A program made the position numbers and the translations under genes. The notes under the pieces were generated by a model. The model was not told where the DNA came from. It made no database searches and worked only from the letters and a program-made list of their open reading frames with translations. From Thinopyrum elongatum (lineage: Eukaryota; Streptophyta; Magnoliopsida; Poales; Poaceae), in NCBI GenBank assembly GCA_011799875.1, contig CM022303.1, forward strand, positions 428,033,108 to 428,097,107: a stretch of 64,000 nucleotides of DNA, read 5' to 3'. This document shows positions 52,511 to 63,574 of this stretch, one piece after another (position 1 is the stretch's first letter; each line of letters starts with the position of its first letter).

Positions 52511-53466
52511 CTTGCTCACTATAATTTGCTAGCCAAAAACTCCGCACCAAGTAGAGATACTACTTATGCATCCAAAAAGCCTTAAGCCTAGTTTCATGTC
52601 CTGAGAGTCCACCATATCTACTTATGGATTGAATAAGATCCTTCAAGTAAGTTTTCATCAGTGCAAGAGCAATAAAAATTGCTCCTAAATATGTCTTTTT
52701 TTGTAAGGGAAAGTAAGCTTTGTACGATCTTGTGATGGTGAATAAATAAAAGCGACAGACTACATAATAAAGGTTGTTATCACAAGGGGCAATATAAAGT
52801 GATGTTCCTTTACATTAAGAGCTTTCACATCCAAAAACAAAAAGCGCATGACAACCTCTGCTTCTCTCGGCGAAGGGCCTATCTTTTACTTTATGTATTT
52901 ACTTTTATGCAAGAGCCAATAGTATTCTTCTCTATTCCATTTTTATTTTTCTCTCTTGGTAAGCATCATATGGTGGGGAAAGATCTAGGCATATATATCT
53001 AGTTGAATTTAAGTGATCATGAGTTATTATTGTTGACATTACCCTTGAGGTAAATAAGTTGGGAGGCAAAGTTATAAGCCCCTATCTTTCTATGTGTCTG
53101 ACTGAAAATTTTGCTCCATAAGTATGCCATGAGTGTCAGCCATCATAAGACTAAATGATAGCTGAGCATGTGAACTTGCCAAACAAAGCTCTTACATAGA
53201 CTCTTTCTGATAATATGATGAAGTGCAATTGCTTTAGTGACCGAGATCATAGTTTGTTAGTTTTCAATGAAGTTTTATGCTTCATTCTTTATCTTGTGAA
53301 CGAATTGTCACTTACTCATGAGAAGTTTTTATGATAATATTTTGTGTTATAATAATGATCATGATGCTTTCATGTCCGTATTTTGTTTTTAGTGACACCT
53401 CTCTCTCTCTAAACATGTGGTCATGATTATCGATTTCGGCTTTCGCTTGAGGACAAGCGAGGTCTA
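52511..53466 (+). other. 3' untranslated region of the Athila-type element, second part
   Basis: AT-rich sequence continuing the element interrupted at 45973, up to the polypurine tract. No reading frame of note. Confidence 0.55.
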
Positions 53467-53479
53467 AGCTTGGGGGAGT
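53467..53479 (+). other. Polypurine tract of the Athila-type element
   Basis: AGCTTGGGGGAGT sits immediately before the LTR start TGATACGTCC. The position and G-rich run are as expected for second-strand priming on the plus strand. Confidence 0.7.
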
Positions 53480-54975
53480 TGATACGTCCATTTTGCATTG
53501 TTTTCCAATTGTTATTTATTATGTTTTGGGTCATTATTATTTTATGATACAATTCTAATGCATTTTCTCTCTTATTTTGCAAGTCTCACATGAAGAGGGA
53601 GATTGCCGGTAGCTGGAATTCAGGACCGGAAAAGGCTATATTAGAGATACCTATTCTGCACAACTCCAATTGACCTGAAAATTTACGGAGAATTATTTTG
53701 GTATATATGAAAGTTATTGGCGAAACAACAATAACCAGGGGACCCACCAGGCAGCCACAAGCCTGGGGGGTATGCCCCTAGACTTGTGGGTCCCCTGGCA
53801 GAGCTCCGAAGCCCATCTTCTTCTATATGGTGCCATTTAACCTAGAAAAAATCAAGAGGAAGGTTTCGGGATGAAGCGCCGCCGTCTCGAGGTGGAACCT
53901 GGGCAGGAGCACTTTTGCTCTCCGGCGGAGCGATTCTGTCAGTGAAACTTCATTCTGGGAGGGGGAAATCGAAGCAATCGACATCACCAAAGATACTTTC
54001 ATCATGGGAGGACCAATATTCATCAACATCTTCACCAGCACCATCTCATCTCAAACCCTAGTTCATCTCTTGTATTCAATCTTTGCCTTAAAACCTCAGA
54101 TTGGTACTTGTGGGTTGCTGGTAGTGTTGATTACATCTTGTAGTTGATGCTAGTTGGTTTATCTGGTAGAAGATTATTATGTTTAGATCCTTGATGATAT
54201 TCAATACCCCTCTGATCTTGAACATGAACATGATTTGTGAGTAGTTACTTTTGTTCTTGTGGACATGAGAGAAGTCCGGTTATTAGTAATCATGTGAATT
54301 TGGTATTCGTTCGATATTTTGATGATATGTACGTTGTTGCTTCCTTTAATGGTGTCATGTGAACATGGACTATATGAAACATCACCATACTTGGGCCTAA
54401 GGGAAGGCATTGTGGAGTAGTAATTAAATGATGGGTTGCTAGAGTGACAGAAGCTTAAACCCTAGTTTATGTGCTATTTCGTAAGGGGCTGATTTGGATC
54501 CATATGTTTCACGCTCTGGTTAGATTTATCTTAATTCTTCTTTCATAGTTGCGGATGCTTGCGAGAGGGGGTAATATAAGTGGGAGGCTTATTCAAGTAA
54601 GAACAGCACCCAAGCACCAGTCCACCCACATACCAAATTATCAAAGTACTGAACGTGAATCAAATAAACATGATGAAAGTGACTAGACGAATTCCCATGT
54701 TTCCTCAAGAACACTTTCCTTACTATAAGAGAAAGTTCCGGCCTATCCTTTGCAATAAAAAGGATTGGTCTACCTTAATGCACCTTTCTTCCTATTGCTA
54801 CTTGTTGCTCATTACAAATTATCTTGCTATCAAACTATCTATTACCGACAATTTCATTGCTTGCAGAAAATACCTTAGTGAAAACCGCTTGTCATTTCCT
54901 TCTGCTCCTTGTTCGGTTCGACACTCTTACTTATCGAAAGGACTATGATTGATCCCCTATAATTGTGGGTCATCA
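53480..54975 (+). repeat. 3' LTR of the Athila-type element (1496 bp)
   Basis: Starts TGATACGTCCATTTTGCATT and ends AATTGTGGGTCATCA, with TGAT...ATCA inverted ends. The near-terminal GCTCCTTGTTCGGTTCGACA matches the end of the LTR at 2351. The left half contains GCCCCTAGACTTGTGGGTCC and a leader-like stretch (53820-54060). The following 5 bases are ACTGG. The 5' LTR is not in the window because the element is truncated at 41888. Frames such as 53823-54044 are LTR text. Confidence 0.8.
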
Positions 54976-56408
54976 ACTGGAAGCTCAGAAAAATAACATG
55001 GAATCATCCGCAAATAGTAGGTGATAAATCATCGGGGCACTCCGACAAATTTTGGCCCCCTCTAGTCTGTCCTCAACAACTGATTTGTTGATCTGAGTAG
55101 AAAGCGCATCAGCAACAAATAAAAATAAAAACAGGGACAAAGGGTCACCTTGACGGAACCCACATGTTGGAGAAAAAGATTGTAACAATTTTCCATTAAA
55201 CTTCACCGAGTACTTAACCAATGTCACGCAAGCCATAATACAAGAAATCCACATTGACGAAAACACCACTTCTGAAGTGCCTTTTTCCAAAAAAGCCCAA
55301 TCCACATGATCATTTGCCTTGGGCAGGTCCAGTTTATAAGCACAAATGGCCGGAGAGTTTACCTTTAGTGATTGAATATAGTAAATACACTCAAAGGCAA
55401 TAACTGAATTATCCGTAATAAGTCTGCCAAGAATAAAAGCACTCCAGTTCTCCGATATAATATCCGTGAGAATAGGCCGCAACCGGTTAACCAAGCACTT
55501 AGGTACAATCTTATACACCATGTTACATAAGCTTATTGGTCTAAATTCCTTCAGGTCACTAGGATGGGCAACCTTGGGAATTAAAACAATCGTCGTATCA
55601 TTAACTTCTCTAGCATAATACCAGTAGCAAATAAATCCAGCACTGCATCAACAATTTCCTATTTCAACACCGCCCAGTTACGCTGATAGAACCTTGTCGG
55701 AAAACCATCCGCACAAGGTGCTTTTAATGGACCGATCTGAAAAAGTGCATCTAAAATCTCCTTCTCAGGAAATGGGGCACATAAAGATGCATTCATGTCA
55801 GTAGTGACCCTGGACTAGATACAATCCAATACTGGCCCGGGATCGAGGGTGGGTTCCTTTGTATAAAGTTCCTGAAAATATGATGATGCCATCCGTTCCA
55901 TATCAGTGGAGACGTTGCACCACGAACCATCCACCTTACGCAGCCTTCGAATATAATTCTGTCTGGCTCTCCAAACAGCATGCCCAAACAAAATATTTTG
56001 TATTCCGCTCACCATCTTTTATCCACGTAATCCTAGAACGCTGCAACTAGAGCATCTCTTCATGATATAAAAGTTCATCAAGTTGGTTCATCTTCTGTCG
56101 GATCACCTGACGATCGGAATTATTAAGTTCTAGAGCCGCCAGCTCCCCACAGAGACGCTCAATGTCCCTGTCTACATTACAAAGTGCTCCTTGCTCCAAT
56201 CTCATAAACTATCCATCATCTCTTTCAATGACACACAAATAGAGCCAAGATTTCCATCTGGCTTTGATTTATTCCAAGTATCTGCTATCATATCTGGAAG
56301 GGTCGGATGGCGCTCCCACATTATTTCATACTGGGGCGTAGGCCTACCCGATGTGAATCATTCACAGTGAGCCGAACCAATATTGGGTAGTGGTCAGAAC
56401 ATGATGAA
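54976..56408 (-). pseudogene. LINE (L1-type) endonuclease end and reverse transcriptase fragment
   Basis: Reading from 56408 leftwards: SSCSDHYPILVRLTVNDSHR (the S-D-H of the AP-endonuclease C-terminus), a helical linker (LNNSDRQVIRQKMNQLDELL), and RITWIKDGERNTKYF with later breaks. Then comes the reverse transcriptase: GPLKAPCADGFPTRFYQ, RPISLCNMVYKIVPKCLVNR, SENWSAFILGRLITDNSVIA, RQGDPLSLFLFLFVADALST, and the catalytic FADDSMLFF at about 54985-55010. It ends at 54976, so the C-terminal part is missing. Frameshifts lie near 55600-55800, with a TAG at about 55816. Both ends are cut by LTR retrotransposons. Confidence 0.8.
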
Positions 56409-57327
56409 TGTCGCAGGAAACCACGGCCACCTATGGGACCTGGGCGTCCCTTGCTGGTTCGGCAGGGGGGCGACGCGTTGCACAAAGAGCAGACCAGCGT
56501 GGGGCAGCGCGGCAGAGATCACATAGGCAATTTACCCAGGTTCAGGCCGCCGCGAGGCGTAAAACCCTACTCCTGCTTTGGTGGATTGATAGTGGAAAAG
56601 GTGGTGGCGAGCGTAGTACACTTGCCCGGCAAGGGTTGCCTTGAGGCAGCAGCGGCTACGCGCGTATGTGGGTGTGAGTTATCCAACCTTCTAACCCTCT
56701 CTACGGTTGCCATGGGCCTCCTTTTATAGATCAAGGGGTTACCACAGTGGCAAAGTAGTCATTATGCACTGATATGATAGTGAACAGTGCTATCATACCT
56801 AACTCTGCGGGCTGACAGGGCGCATTAAATGCACCACTTAGTGTCACATCACTGGTTGCCCCGCAAGGCTTGCCGGGCTATCTTGCCAGCTCCGCGCCCG
56901 CTCGCTTGACACATCGCAGGACGGGTGTCATTTGTGGGTTCCTCTTGTAGGAAATGGCTGCCATGTGGCGAATGGCTGCCACTTAATCATCTTGCGGCTT
57001 GACACCTCACTGATGGACGACGTGGGTTGAGGTAGAGCGGTTTGTGAGGTGGTCCTGCTTCCGTGAGCCCCGGCAGGCCCTGCCGGGTCGCTCTGGTTGT
57101 TTGCTTCTGGGGGTGGCCTCGCCCCTTGCCGGGCTCGCCTGCCCGGTAAGGGAGGCTTCTCTCTTGACGATACCCTGCTTCTCTGGCTTGATCTTGGTCT
57201 CTCTGACCTGCATGTTGGTCCTTCGAATCTCTTGGTTTCTTGCACTCTGATCTGAGCTGGTGCTTCAAAATTGTTCCCGTGCCTGTGAACAGTCTGGGCA
57301 ACAGACCCAGGGTTTGTTGCACCGACA
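56409..57327 (-). repeat. 3' LTR of Tat-lineage Gypsy element, copy 2 (919 bp)
   Basis: On the minus strand this starts TGTCGGTGCAACAAACCC at 57327 and ends CTGCGACA at 56409. It matches the copy 1 LTR (5660-6565) in the opposite orientation throughout, including CTTGCCGGGCAAG-type palindromes and the shared CACTGTTC.CTATC segment. The bases just outside (ATGAA, 56404-56408) should be its target duplication; the partner lies beyond the window. It was inserted in the LINE fragment. Confidence 0.8.
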
Positions 57328-57737
57328 GAAGCCCCCGAGCCTGCCCCGAACGCGCTGCTGAGTGTCGTCGGGGTAGGGTCTAATAAGTGCACAGGCATGG
57401 GTTGCTGAAGAGGCTGGTCTCTTGAGGTCTTCATTGCTTCTTCATTAGCCTTGATTTCGGGCCAGTTCCCGGTTTCTCCGCGCGTAGCGTAAAGCCAATA
57501 GTGGTGGGGCCGCTTGGTACCGGCCCGTGAATGACTTTAACACACGGGGTAGAAACGGCCAATTCACTCTTCCCACCATGCCCTTATCCTTGGCCACGTA
57601 TGCTGCATGCATCGCGCGGGGTAGGTAGTGGAGGCGCATGGTGAGAGAGAGCATCAGGGCAAGGGCCCGATCGTCTTGAATTAGCGGAGGAGGGCGGTGG
57701 CCACTCGTTGATGGAGTGGCTGCCCTCCTTGCCCCGT

Positions 57738-57747
57738 CTATATAAGG
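57738..57747 (+). promoter_or_regulatory. Antisense TATA box, copy 2
   Basis: CTATATAAGG, followed by CTCATCTTCGCATTCCTCTT about 25-40 bases later and an ATG at 57817. It is aligned with the TATA box at 5246-5255 of copy 1. Confidence 0.55.
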
Positions 57748-57816
57748 TAGGGCAGAGGAGGGCAGAGTCACTCATCTTCGCATTCCTCTTCTTCTTATCT
57801 TCTGTTTCTGTGGGTG

Positions 57817-58071
57817 ATGTCGAAGGGGAGGGCCTGGGGCCAGCCCCCGGGCCCTTGGTTGGGGCTAACGTTACCACACGCAGGCGCTGATGCCCGGGGA
57901 GTGAGCCTGGTCCTTGGTGTGGCAAATCTCTTGGTTCCTTCGAGGCTCGGCCGGGAGGCGGGGCTGGAGATCATTGGTAATCCCAGCACTGCCCCTCCCG
58001 GAAGTCTTGGGGCTGATGTCGATGAGAGGCACGCCTTCCTGCCCGCCATGGTGGGGAGCGGTGCGCCTTGA
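57817..58071 (+). CDS. Antisense ORF in the Tat-lineage element
   Basis: ATG at 57817 opens an 84-residue frame (MSKGRAWGQPPGPWLGLTLP, ending FLPAMVGSGAP). It lies about 70 bases after a TATA box and runs opposite to gag-pol. Related frames continue to 58207 after a shift (RLGCSPSSRGRCRTVVPAFP). Some Tat-lineage elements of grasses (for example Grande-type) carry an antisense ORF between pol and the 3' LTR, which makes this position meaningful. The protein has no recognised domain and is proline/glycine-rich. The copy 1 equivalent has ATA at the start. Confidence 0.4.
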   Translation: MSKGRAWGQPPGPWLGLTLPHAGADARGVSLVLGVANLLVPSRLGREAGLEIIGNPSTAPPGSLGADVDERHAFLPAMVGSGAP

Positions 58072-59355
58072 GCCCCCTGGCCGTCTTGGCTGCTCGCCGT
58101 CTTCTCGAGGAAGGTGCCGGACTGTAGTCCCGGCCTTCCCCTGGAGCGGTGTTGATGAAGACGAAGCCAGGGGAGAAGGAGAAGACGGGAGGCATGCCGC
58201 CCAGTAGGAGCACGACCGCATCGACGCGTTCGTCTTGTACTGGTGACCTACTACCCGTCTGTAGGGCTCTCCCCCTCTTTCCCCGGCACCGTCACCACCG
58301 TTTTCTCGGCTGCCGGCGAGAGGCTCTTTCCCCTGGTACTTCTGCCTCCTCCAGGGGGTCTTCTGGCTGGGCGTCGGCGCATGTGCTGGAGCCCCTGTTT
58401 AGCCCTGGAGGCGGCGACCAGGGGGCCGTTGAGGGGCTCCGCACGCCTTCCTCCTTCGCAGCCTCGCCACCCCTGATTTTGCCAGGCTAAGCTAGCCAGT
58501 TCCCGGGAAGGATCGGGGTGGCGTTGTGCCGGCGCGTCGCCCGTCCTCTTCTCTTCCCACCACGCTACCTGGGATAAGAGGGACAGGGAGAAGAGTGTAT
58601 GGAAGACTTATCTTTTTTTAATCTTAAATCTGTAGGCAATCGCCAAATTTTAATTCGAATAATGTAATCCCTCGTGTCCGTCTTTGTGTTCTGTAATGCT
58701 TGTACTTGTATTAGCATATGAACGAAAAAGATGAACCTTGCCGGGAACTCGTGCATGTGTATGTCCATGCAGAGGTGAGATGCCTCTTTAATGTAAATAA
58801 ACGAGTTTTCCCCAGCAGGCTATCCTGTCGGTACCCTTTTTGTCTGCCGGAGAGCTGCGTCTGCCGGGGAATAGACAGGGGAACCAGCCCCCCACCAACT
58901 TCTTTTTCCCAAAGGCTACTGCGACCATCCTGACCGAAGCAACATTCGAGTCATGAATGGGAGCACCTGAGTCTCAAAAGAGTGGCTAGGCTTTCTAATG
59001 CATAAGTTATAGCTTACAGAACACTAATGGACAGGAGGTAGAACTTATCTGTTTGGCTTGCCGGGGATCGCTGTGCCGGGCAATCTTCTCAACTCCTTGT
59101 CGAAGCTAAGTTCACAGCAGGAACCTGCAACTTCATGCAGATGAGAATGAATGCAGGATTCGATCCTATCTATATGCATATGCAAATGCTCATGAAATGC
59201 GTATGCAGTGATCTTGGAATGCTCATGCATGCATGCAATCTTGGTCGGGGCCCCCCCACGGGGCCATCGCCCCGGCTTTGTACAAGGGGTTACATGCAGC
59301 TGAGGCAAGGCCTGTACAAAAGGGTGGCTGCCGGGCAGGGCCCGACAGCCGCGCC

Positions 59356-60629
59356 TTACGGGTAGAACTTGCGGAGATGCTCAATATTCCATGAGTTTTG
59401 CAACTGAGTGCCATCTCCGGTCTCCAGACAGACTGCGCCAGGTCTGGTGACTCGTACTACCCGGTAAGGGCCTTCCCACTTCGGCGACAACTTGTGTGTA
59501 CCCTTGGCGGACTGAACGCGCCTAAGGACAAGGTCACCTTCCTCAAAACACCGGGCATGAACCCTGCGGCTATGATAGCGGCGCAGGGCTTGCTGGTAGC
59601 ATGCAACACGCGTAGCAGCCCAGAGACGGTTCTCCTCCAGTAGCACAGCGTCGTCACGCCGGTGCTGATCTTGCACTACTTCATCGTAGGCAAGCACTCA
59701 AGGTGACCCGTAAATGAGTTCCGTGGGGATAACTGCTTCTGCCCCATAGACCAGGGAGAAGGGAGTCTGCCTGGTAGGTCGGTTTGGTGTTGTTCTGAGG
59801 GACCAGAGAACTACCGGCAGGTCCTCGATCCACCGCCTGCTGCCTTTCTGCAGCGTATCAAAGGTTCTTGTCTTGAGTCCACGCAGCACTTCAGCGTTCG
59901 CCCTCTTAGCTTGTCCATTGCTCCGGGGGTGTGCCACAGAGGCGAATGAGATCTTGCATCCGAGGGCATGAACATATTGCATGAAGGCGTGGCTCGTGAA
60001 CTGGGTGCCGTTGTTGGTGATGATCCTTGCCGGAACTCGAAAACGACACACCAATTCTTTCAAGAACTTGATAGCTGACTGAGCAGTAACCTTTCTCACG
60101 GCAGTCACTTCCGGCCACTATGTAAACTTGTCAATGGAACGAACAAGAATTCAAAGCCCCCGATTGCTCAGGGAAAGGGGCCAAGGATATCGAGCCCCCA
60201 GACCAAAAATGGCCATGATAGAGGGATTGTTTGAAGAGCTTGGGCAGGCAGGTGTATTTTCTTGGAATGGAACTGACAGGCTTCACATGTCGTGACTAGC
60301 TCGACCGCATCTTGGAGGGCTGTGGGCCAATAGAATCCTTGCCGGAATGCTTTCCCAACTAATGCCCTAGACCCAATGTGGAAGCCGCACATTCCTCTAT
60401 GAATCTCAGCCAGCAGTTCCTTTCCTTCTTCCTGGCAGATACACTTCAATTTCACACCGTTGGGCCTTCTTCTGTACAGAGTGTCATCGACAAACTGATA
60501 CATACTGGCCCTCCGGGCTATTTTCTCAGCTTCATCTTGGTCGCCGGGAAGCTCTCCGGTTTGGAGGAAGTGGATAATGTGCCTTGCCCAAGTTGGAGCC
60601 TGGGGCTCGGCAACGAGGACTAGCGGCAC
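59356..60629 (-). pseudogene. Tat-lineage Gypsy integrase with GPY/F-type C-terminus
   Basis: Order on the minus strand: HHCC zinc finger (H...H in EIHRGMCGFHIG, then CEACQFHSKK), core start FLVWGLDILGPFP (first catalytic Asp), then the remaining core to TELIYGSP at 59698. The C-terminal part carries KLSPKWEGPYRVVRVTRPGA and NSWNIEHLRKFYP, ending at 59356. The second catalytic position reads Asn (RIITNNGTQF), and the catalytic Glu position reads Lys (NGQAKRAN). A TGA separates the core from the C-terminal domain (about 59695), and a break lies near 60110-60170. The enzyme would insert element cDNA in the nucleus; this copy cannot. Confidence 0.85.
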
Positions 60630-60784
60630 CTCCTCTACTGCGGGAGCACCAGCCTCGTTCGCGGGGTTCGTGGCCCCGGCTGGAGGGGGTGGTCCGGCAG
60701 GCTGTGAGGAGTTATTTCCGGCAGGGTCTCTGACGGGAGCGACGGCTCTTTCGGGAGAGGCTTACCGTAGTCCAACTTTCTCCT

Positions 60785-61588
60785 CTACCGGGCCATTGTT
60801 GCTGGGGATACGGAGGGTTGAGTGAGATGGAGAACAAAAGTTTCTGGTTCCACAGGAAGCTTCTGCGCAGCACACTTTAACAGATGATCAGGTATGCTGT
60901 TTTTCGCATGGGGTACGTGCTCCGTTTGCAACCCGTCAAAGTGATCCTCTAATCTCCTCACTTCCTCGACGTATGCCTCCATCAATGGACTTTGATAATC
61001 CTTGTTGACTTGTCTCACCACAAGCTGTGAATCTCCTCGAATGATCAACTTCTTAATTCCCAATTTGGCTGCAATCCTGAGCCCGGCAAGGAGCCCTTCA
61101 TACTCAGCTATATTGTTGGTTGCTTCTTCCCGGGCAAAGTGCATTTGGACGACGTACTTCAAGTGCTCCCCGGAGGGGGCGACAAGAAGCACGCCAACTC
61201 CTGCACCCAATAGGGAAAAAGCACCATCAAAATACATAATCCATTCTTAGGGCGATTCCTTGCCGGGGATAACTGTCTCTGTTACTTCCTCATCAGGGGT
61301 TGGCGTCCATTCTGCAATAAACTCTACCAACGCCCTGCTCTGAATCGTTGATGTACTCTCAAACTTCAAACAAAAACTGGATAACTCCAAAGCCCACTCC
61401 ACTATTCTGCTGATAGCCTCAGGGTTTCGGGGTACCCTTTGCAACAGAAAACGAGTAACAACCGTGATCTCATGGTCTTGGAAGTAGTGGCGCAGTTTCC
61501 TTGAGGCCATAACAAGACCAAAGATCAACTTCTGCACGCCAGAGTACCTCGATCTAGCCCCCTGTAACAGGGAGCTGACGAAATACAC
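60785..61588 (-). pseudogene. Tat-lineage RNase H region, two RNase H-like segments
   Basis: The first segment (61588-61247) is the degenerate RNase H next to the reverse transcriptase (HYFQDHEITVVTRFLLQRVP). The second (61237-60785) is a full-looking RNase H with MYFDGAFSLLGAGVGVLLV, EATNNIAEYEGLLAGLRIA, IIRGDSQLVVRQVNKDYQ and NSIPDHLL, the D-E-D-D set of the archaeal-like type. A second RNase H after the first is a hallmark of the Tat lineage. A stop separates the segments at about 61246. Confidence 0.8.
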
Positions 61589-61594
61589 TGGGCG

Positions 61595-62632
61595 CTACAC
61601 CACTTTCTTCCTTGCCGCGTCCTTGGGGTTGCTCTCGCTGCCGTGCTCATTGCTGTCTTGATCCTTTTCTGACTCTGCCGGTACCTGCTCACTTTCTGCC
61701 TCATCCATTTTCCGCTGTGCTACCAAGGCCACGCTGACCACTTGGTTGGTTGCCGCTAAGTATAGCAGCAATGGCTCCTGGGGTTTTGGAGCAACCAAAG
61801 TAGGCACAGAGGACAAGTAGGCCTTCAACTCTTGCAAAGCTACATCTGCTTCCGGGGTCCACTTCATAGGACCCACCTTCTTCAAAATTTTAAAGAACGG
61901 TAGGGCGCGCTCGGCAGACTTGGAGATGAATCTGCTTAGCGCGGTAACACATCCTGTCAGGCGCCTCACATCCTTAACTGTCCTTGGCGCTTGGATCTGT
62001 TCGATGGCTTTAATCTTGTCGGGGTTGGCTTCAATCCCGCGATGGGATACAAAGAACCCAAGCAGCTTGCCGGAGGGAACACCAAACACACATTTCTTTG
62101 GGTTAAGCTTCAGATTGATCTTGCGTAGATTAGCAAATGTCTCCTCTAAATCTTGAATAAGGGTGGCCTTATCCTTGGTCTTGACCACAATATCATCCAT
62201 ATAGGCCTCTATATTTCTGTGTAGCTGTGGCTCAAAACCAATCTGGATTTTCCTTGCAAAAGTGGACCCAACACTCTTTAATCCGAATGGCATGCGGATA
62301 AAGCAGTATGTACCGCATGGAGTGATGAACGACGTCTTCTCTTCATCTTCCTTGGACATGAAGATTTGGTGATATCCAGAATATGCATCCAGAAAGGAGA
62401 GCAAATCACAACCTGAAGTGGAATCCACAATCTGATCGATGCGCGGCAAAGGAAATGGGTCTTTTGGGCAAGCCTTGTTGAGATCTGTGAAATCTATGCA
62501 AAGCCTCCATTTCCCATTAGCCTTCTGGACTACCACTGTATTTGCCAACCACGTGGGGTGCAACACTCCTCTGACCAAACCAGCTGCCTCAAGTTTCTTG
62601 ATCTCTTCTGCAATGAACTGCTGCCTCTCCAA
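61595..62632 (-). pseudogene. Tat-lineage Gypsy reverse transcriptase
   Basis: Open for 345 residues. Motifs in order: WRLCIDFTDLNKACPKDPFP, LLSFLDAYSGYHQI (catalytic Asp), FIRMPFGLKSVGSTFAR, and the active-site YMDDIVVKT at about 62195. The thumb LLGFFVSHRGIEANPDKIKA leads into the connection to RNase H. The frame is intact through the polymerase, making this the best-preserved part of the element. The upstream boundary with protease has a stop (about 62633). Confidence 0.9.
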
Positions 62633-62785
62633 GGCCTACTTTCGGATTTTCTGCTTGACAGGTCAGGCGTGTGGGCAGACAGCAAGGTGGTGCTTGATTA
62701 CCTCCCTGGGAACACCGGGGATATCAGATGGTTGCCAGGCAAACACATCGATATTCGTCCGCAGGAAGGCAATGAGCGCGCTTTC

Positions 62786-63562
62786 CTATTTGTCATCTAG
62801 GGTGGCGCTGATGGTGAAAGTACCATCAATGCCAGTCAACCCTGTCGGGACCTTCTTCACTTGGGGTGCAGCGACCTTGGATCTCTTGCTGTTGGAACAC
62901 TCCGGCACATCGTCAACGGGTGCCGTGCACTCGGTGGGGGCACGCTTCCCGGACTCTTTGCCGGAGTCTCTATAGCCTCTCTTTTTTCCTTTACCTTCCT
63001 TGGCGGGAGCTGCCGTTGCTTCTACCGCGACCGCGTCCCGGTACATCTTGTCCACGCAAATGATCGCATCCTTCTCATCTGATGGGATAGTGATGACTCC
63101 CAGTGGCCCAGGCATCTTCAAGGTGTTGTAGGCATAGTGGGATGCTGCCATGAACTTAGCCAGGGCCGGGCATCCAAGAATCCCATTGTACGGCAGGGGG
63201 AGATCAACCACATGAAACACAATCCTCTCAGTCCGGTAGTTCAGCTCTCCCCCAAACATTACCGGCAACATGATCTTCCCCTTAGGACGGCTCCTGTCGG
63301 GATTAACTCCTTGAAACGTGCCAGTAACCTCTAGCTCTTCCCCTCCTATCTGAAGCCTGCTGATAACAGCTGGGGAAATCAGATTCAACCCGGCCCCGTT
63401 GTCCACCAGCACCTTTGTGACCTTGAGGTTGCAAATTGTTGGAGAAACCAACAACGGCAAACACCCTACCGCAGTGGTACGGCTAGGATGGTCCTCCTGG
63501 TCAAAGATGATGGGCGTACGGGACCATTTGAGTGGTTTCCAGGCCTCTGGCGCTGGTTCCAC
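62786..63562 (-). pseudogene. Tat-lineage aspartic protease region
   Basis: 258-residue frame with retropepsin active site VLVDNGAGLNLISP (D-x-G-A), then VMFGGELNYRTERIVFHVVD and PYNGILGCPALAKF, the second half of the fold. A lysine/alanine-rich linker (KEGKGKKRGYRDSGKESGKR) leads to the reverse transcriptase. The frame is open, but stops separate it from gag and RT. Confidence 0.8.
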
Positions 63563-63574
63563 GGCATTGACTTC

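Larger units (their letters stand above)
57328..59340 (-). mobile_element. 3' internal region of Tat-lineage element, copy 2
   Basis: A long non-pol segment between the integrase end and the LTR, homologous to 3829-5659. On the sense (minus) strand no convincing frame is seen. On the antisense (plus) strand a TATA box and ORF are present. An adenine/thymine-rich stretch at 58600-58720 and repeated GCCGGGGA motifs are shared with copy 1. Confidence 0.7.
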
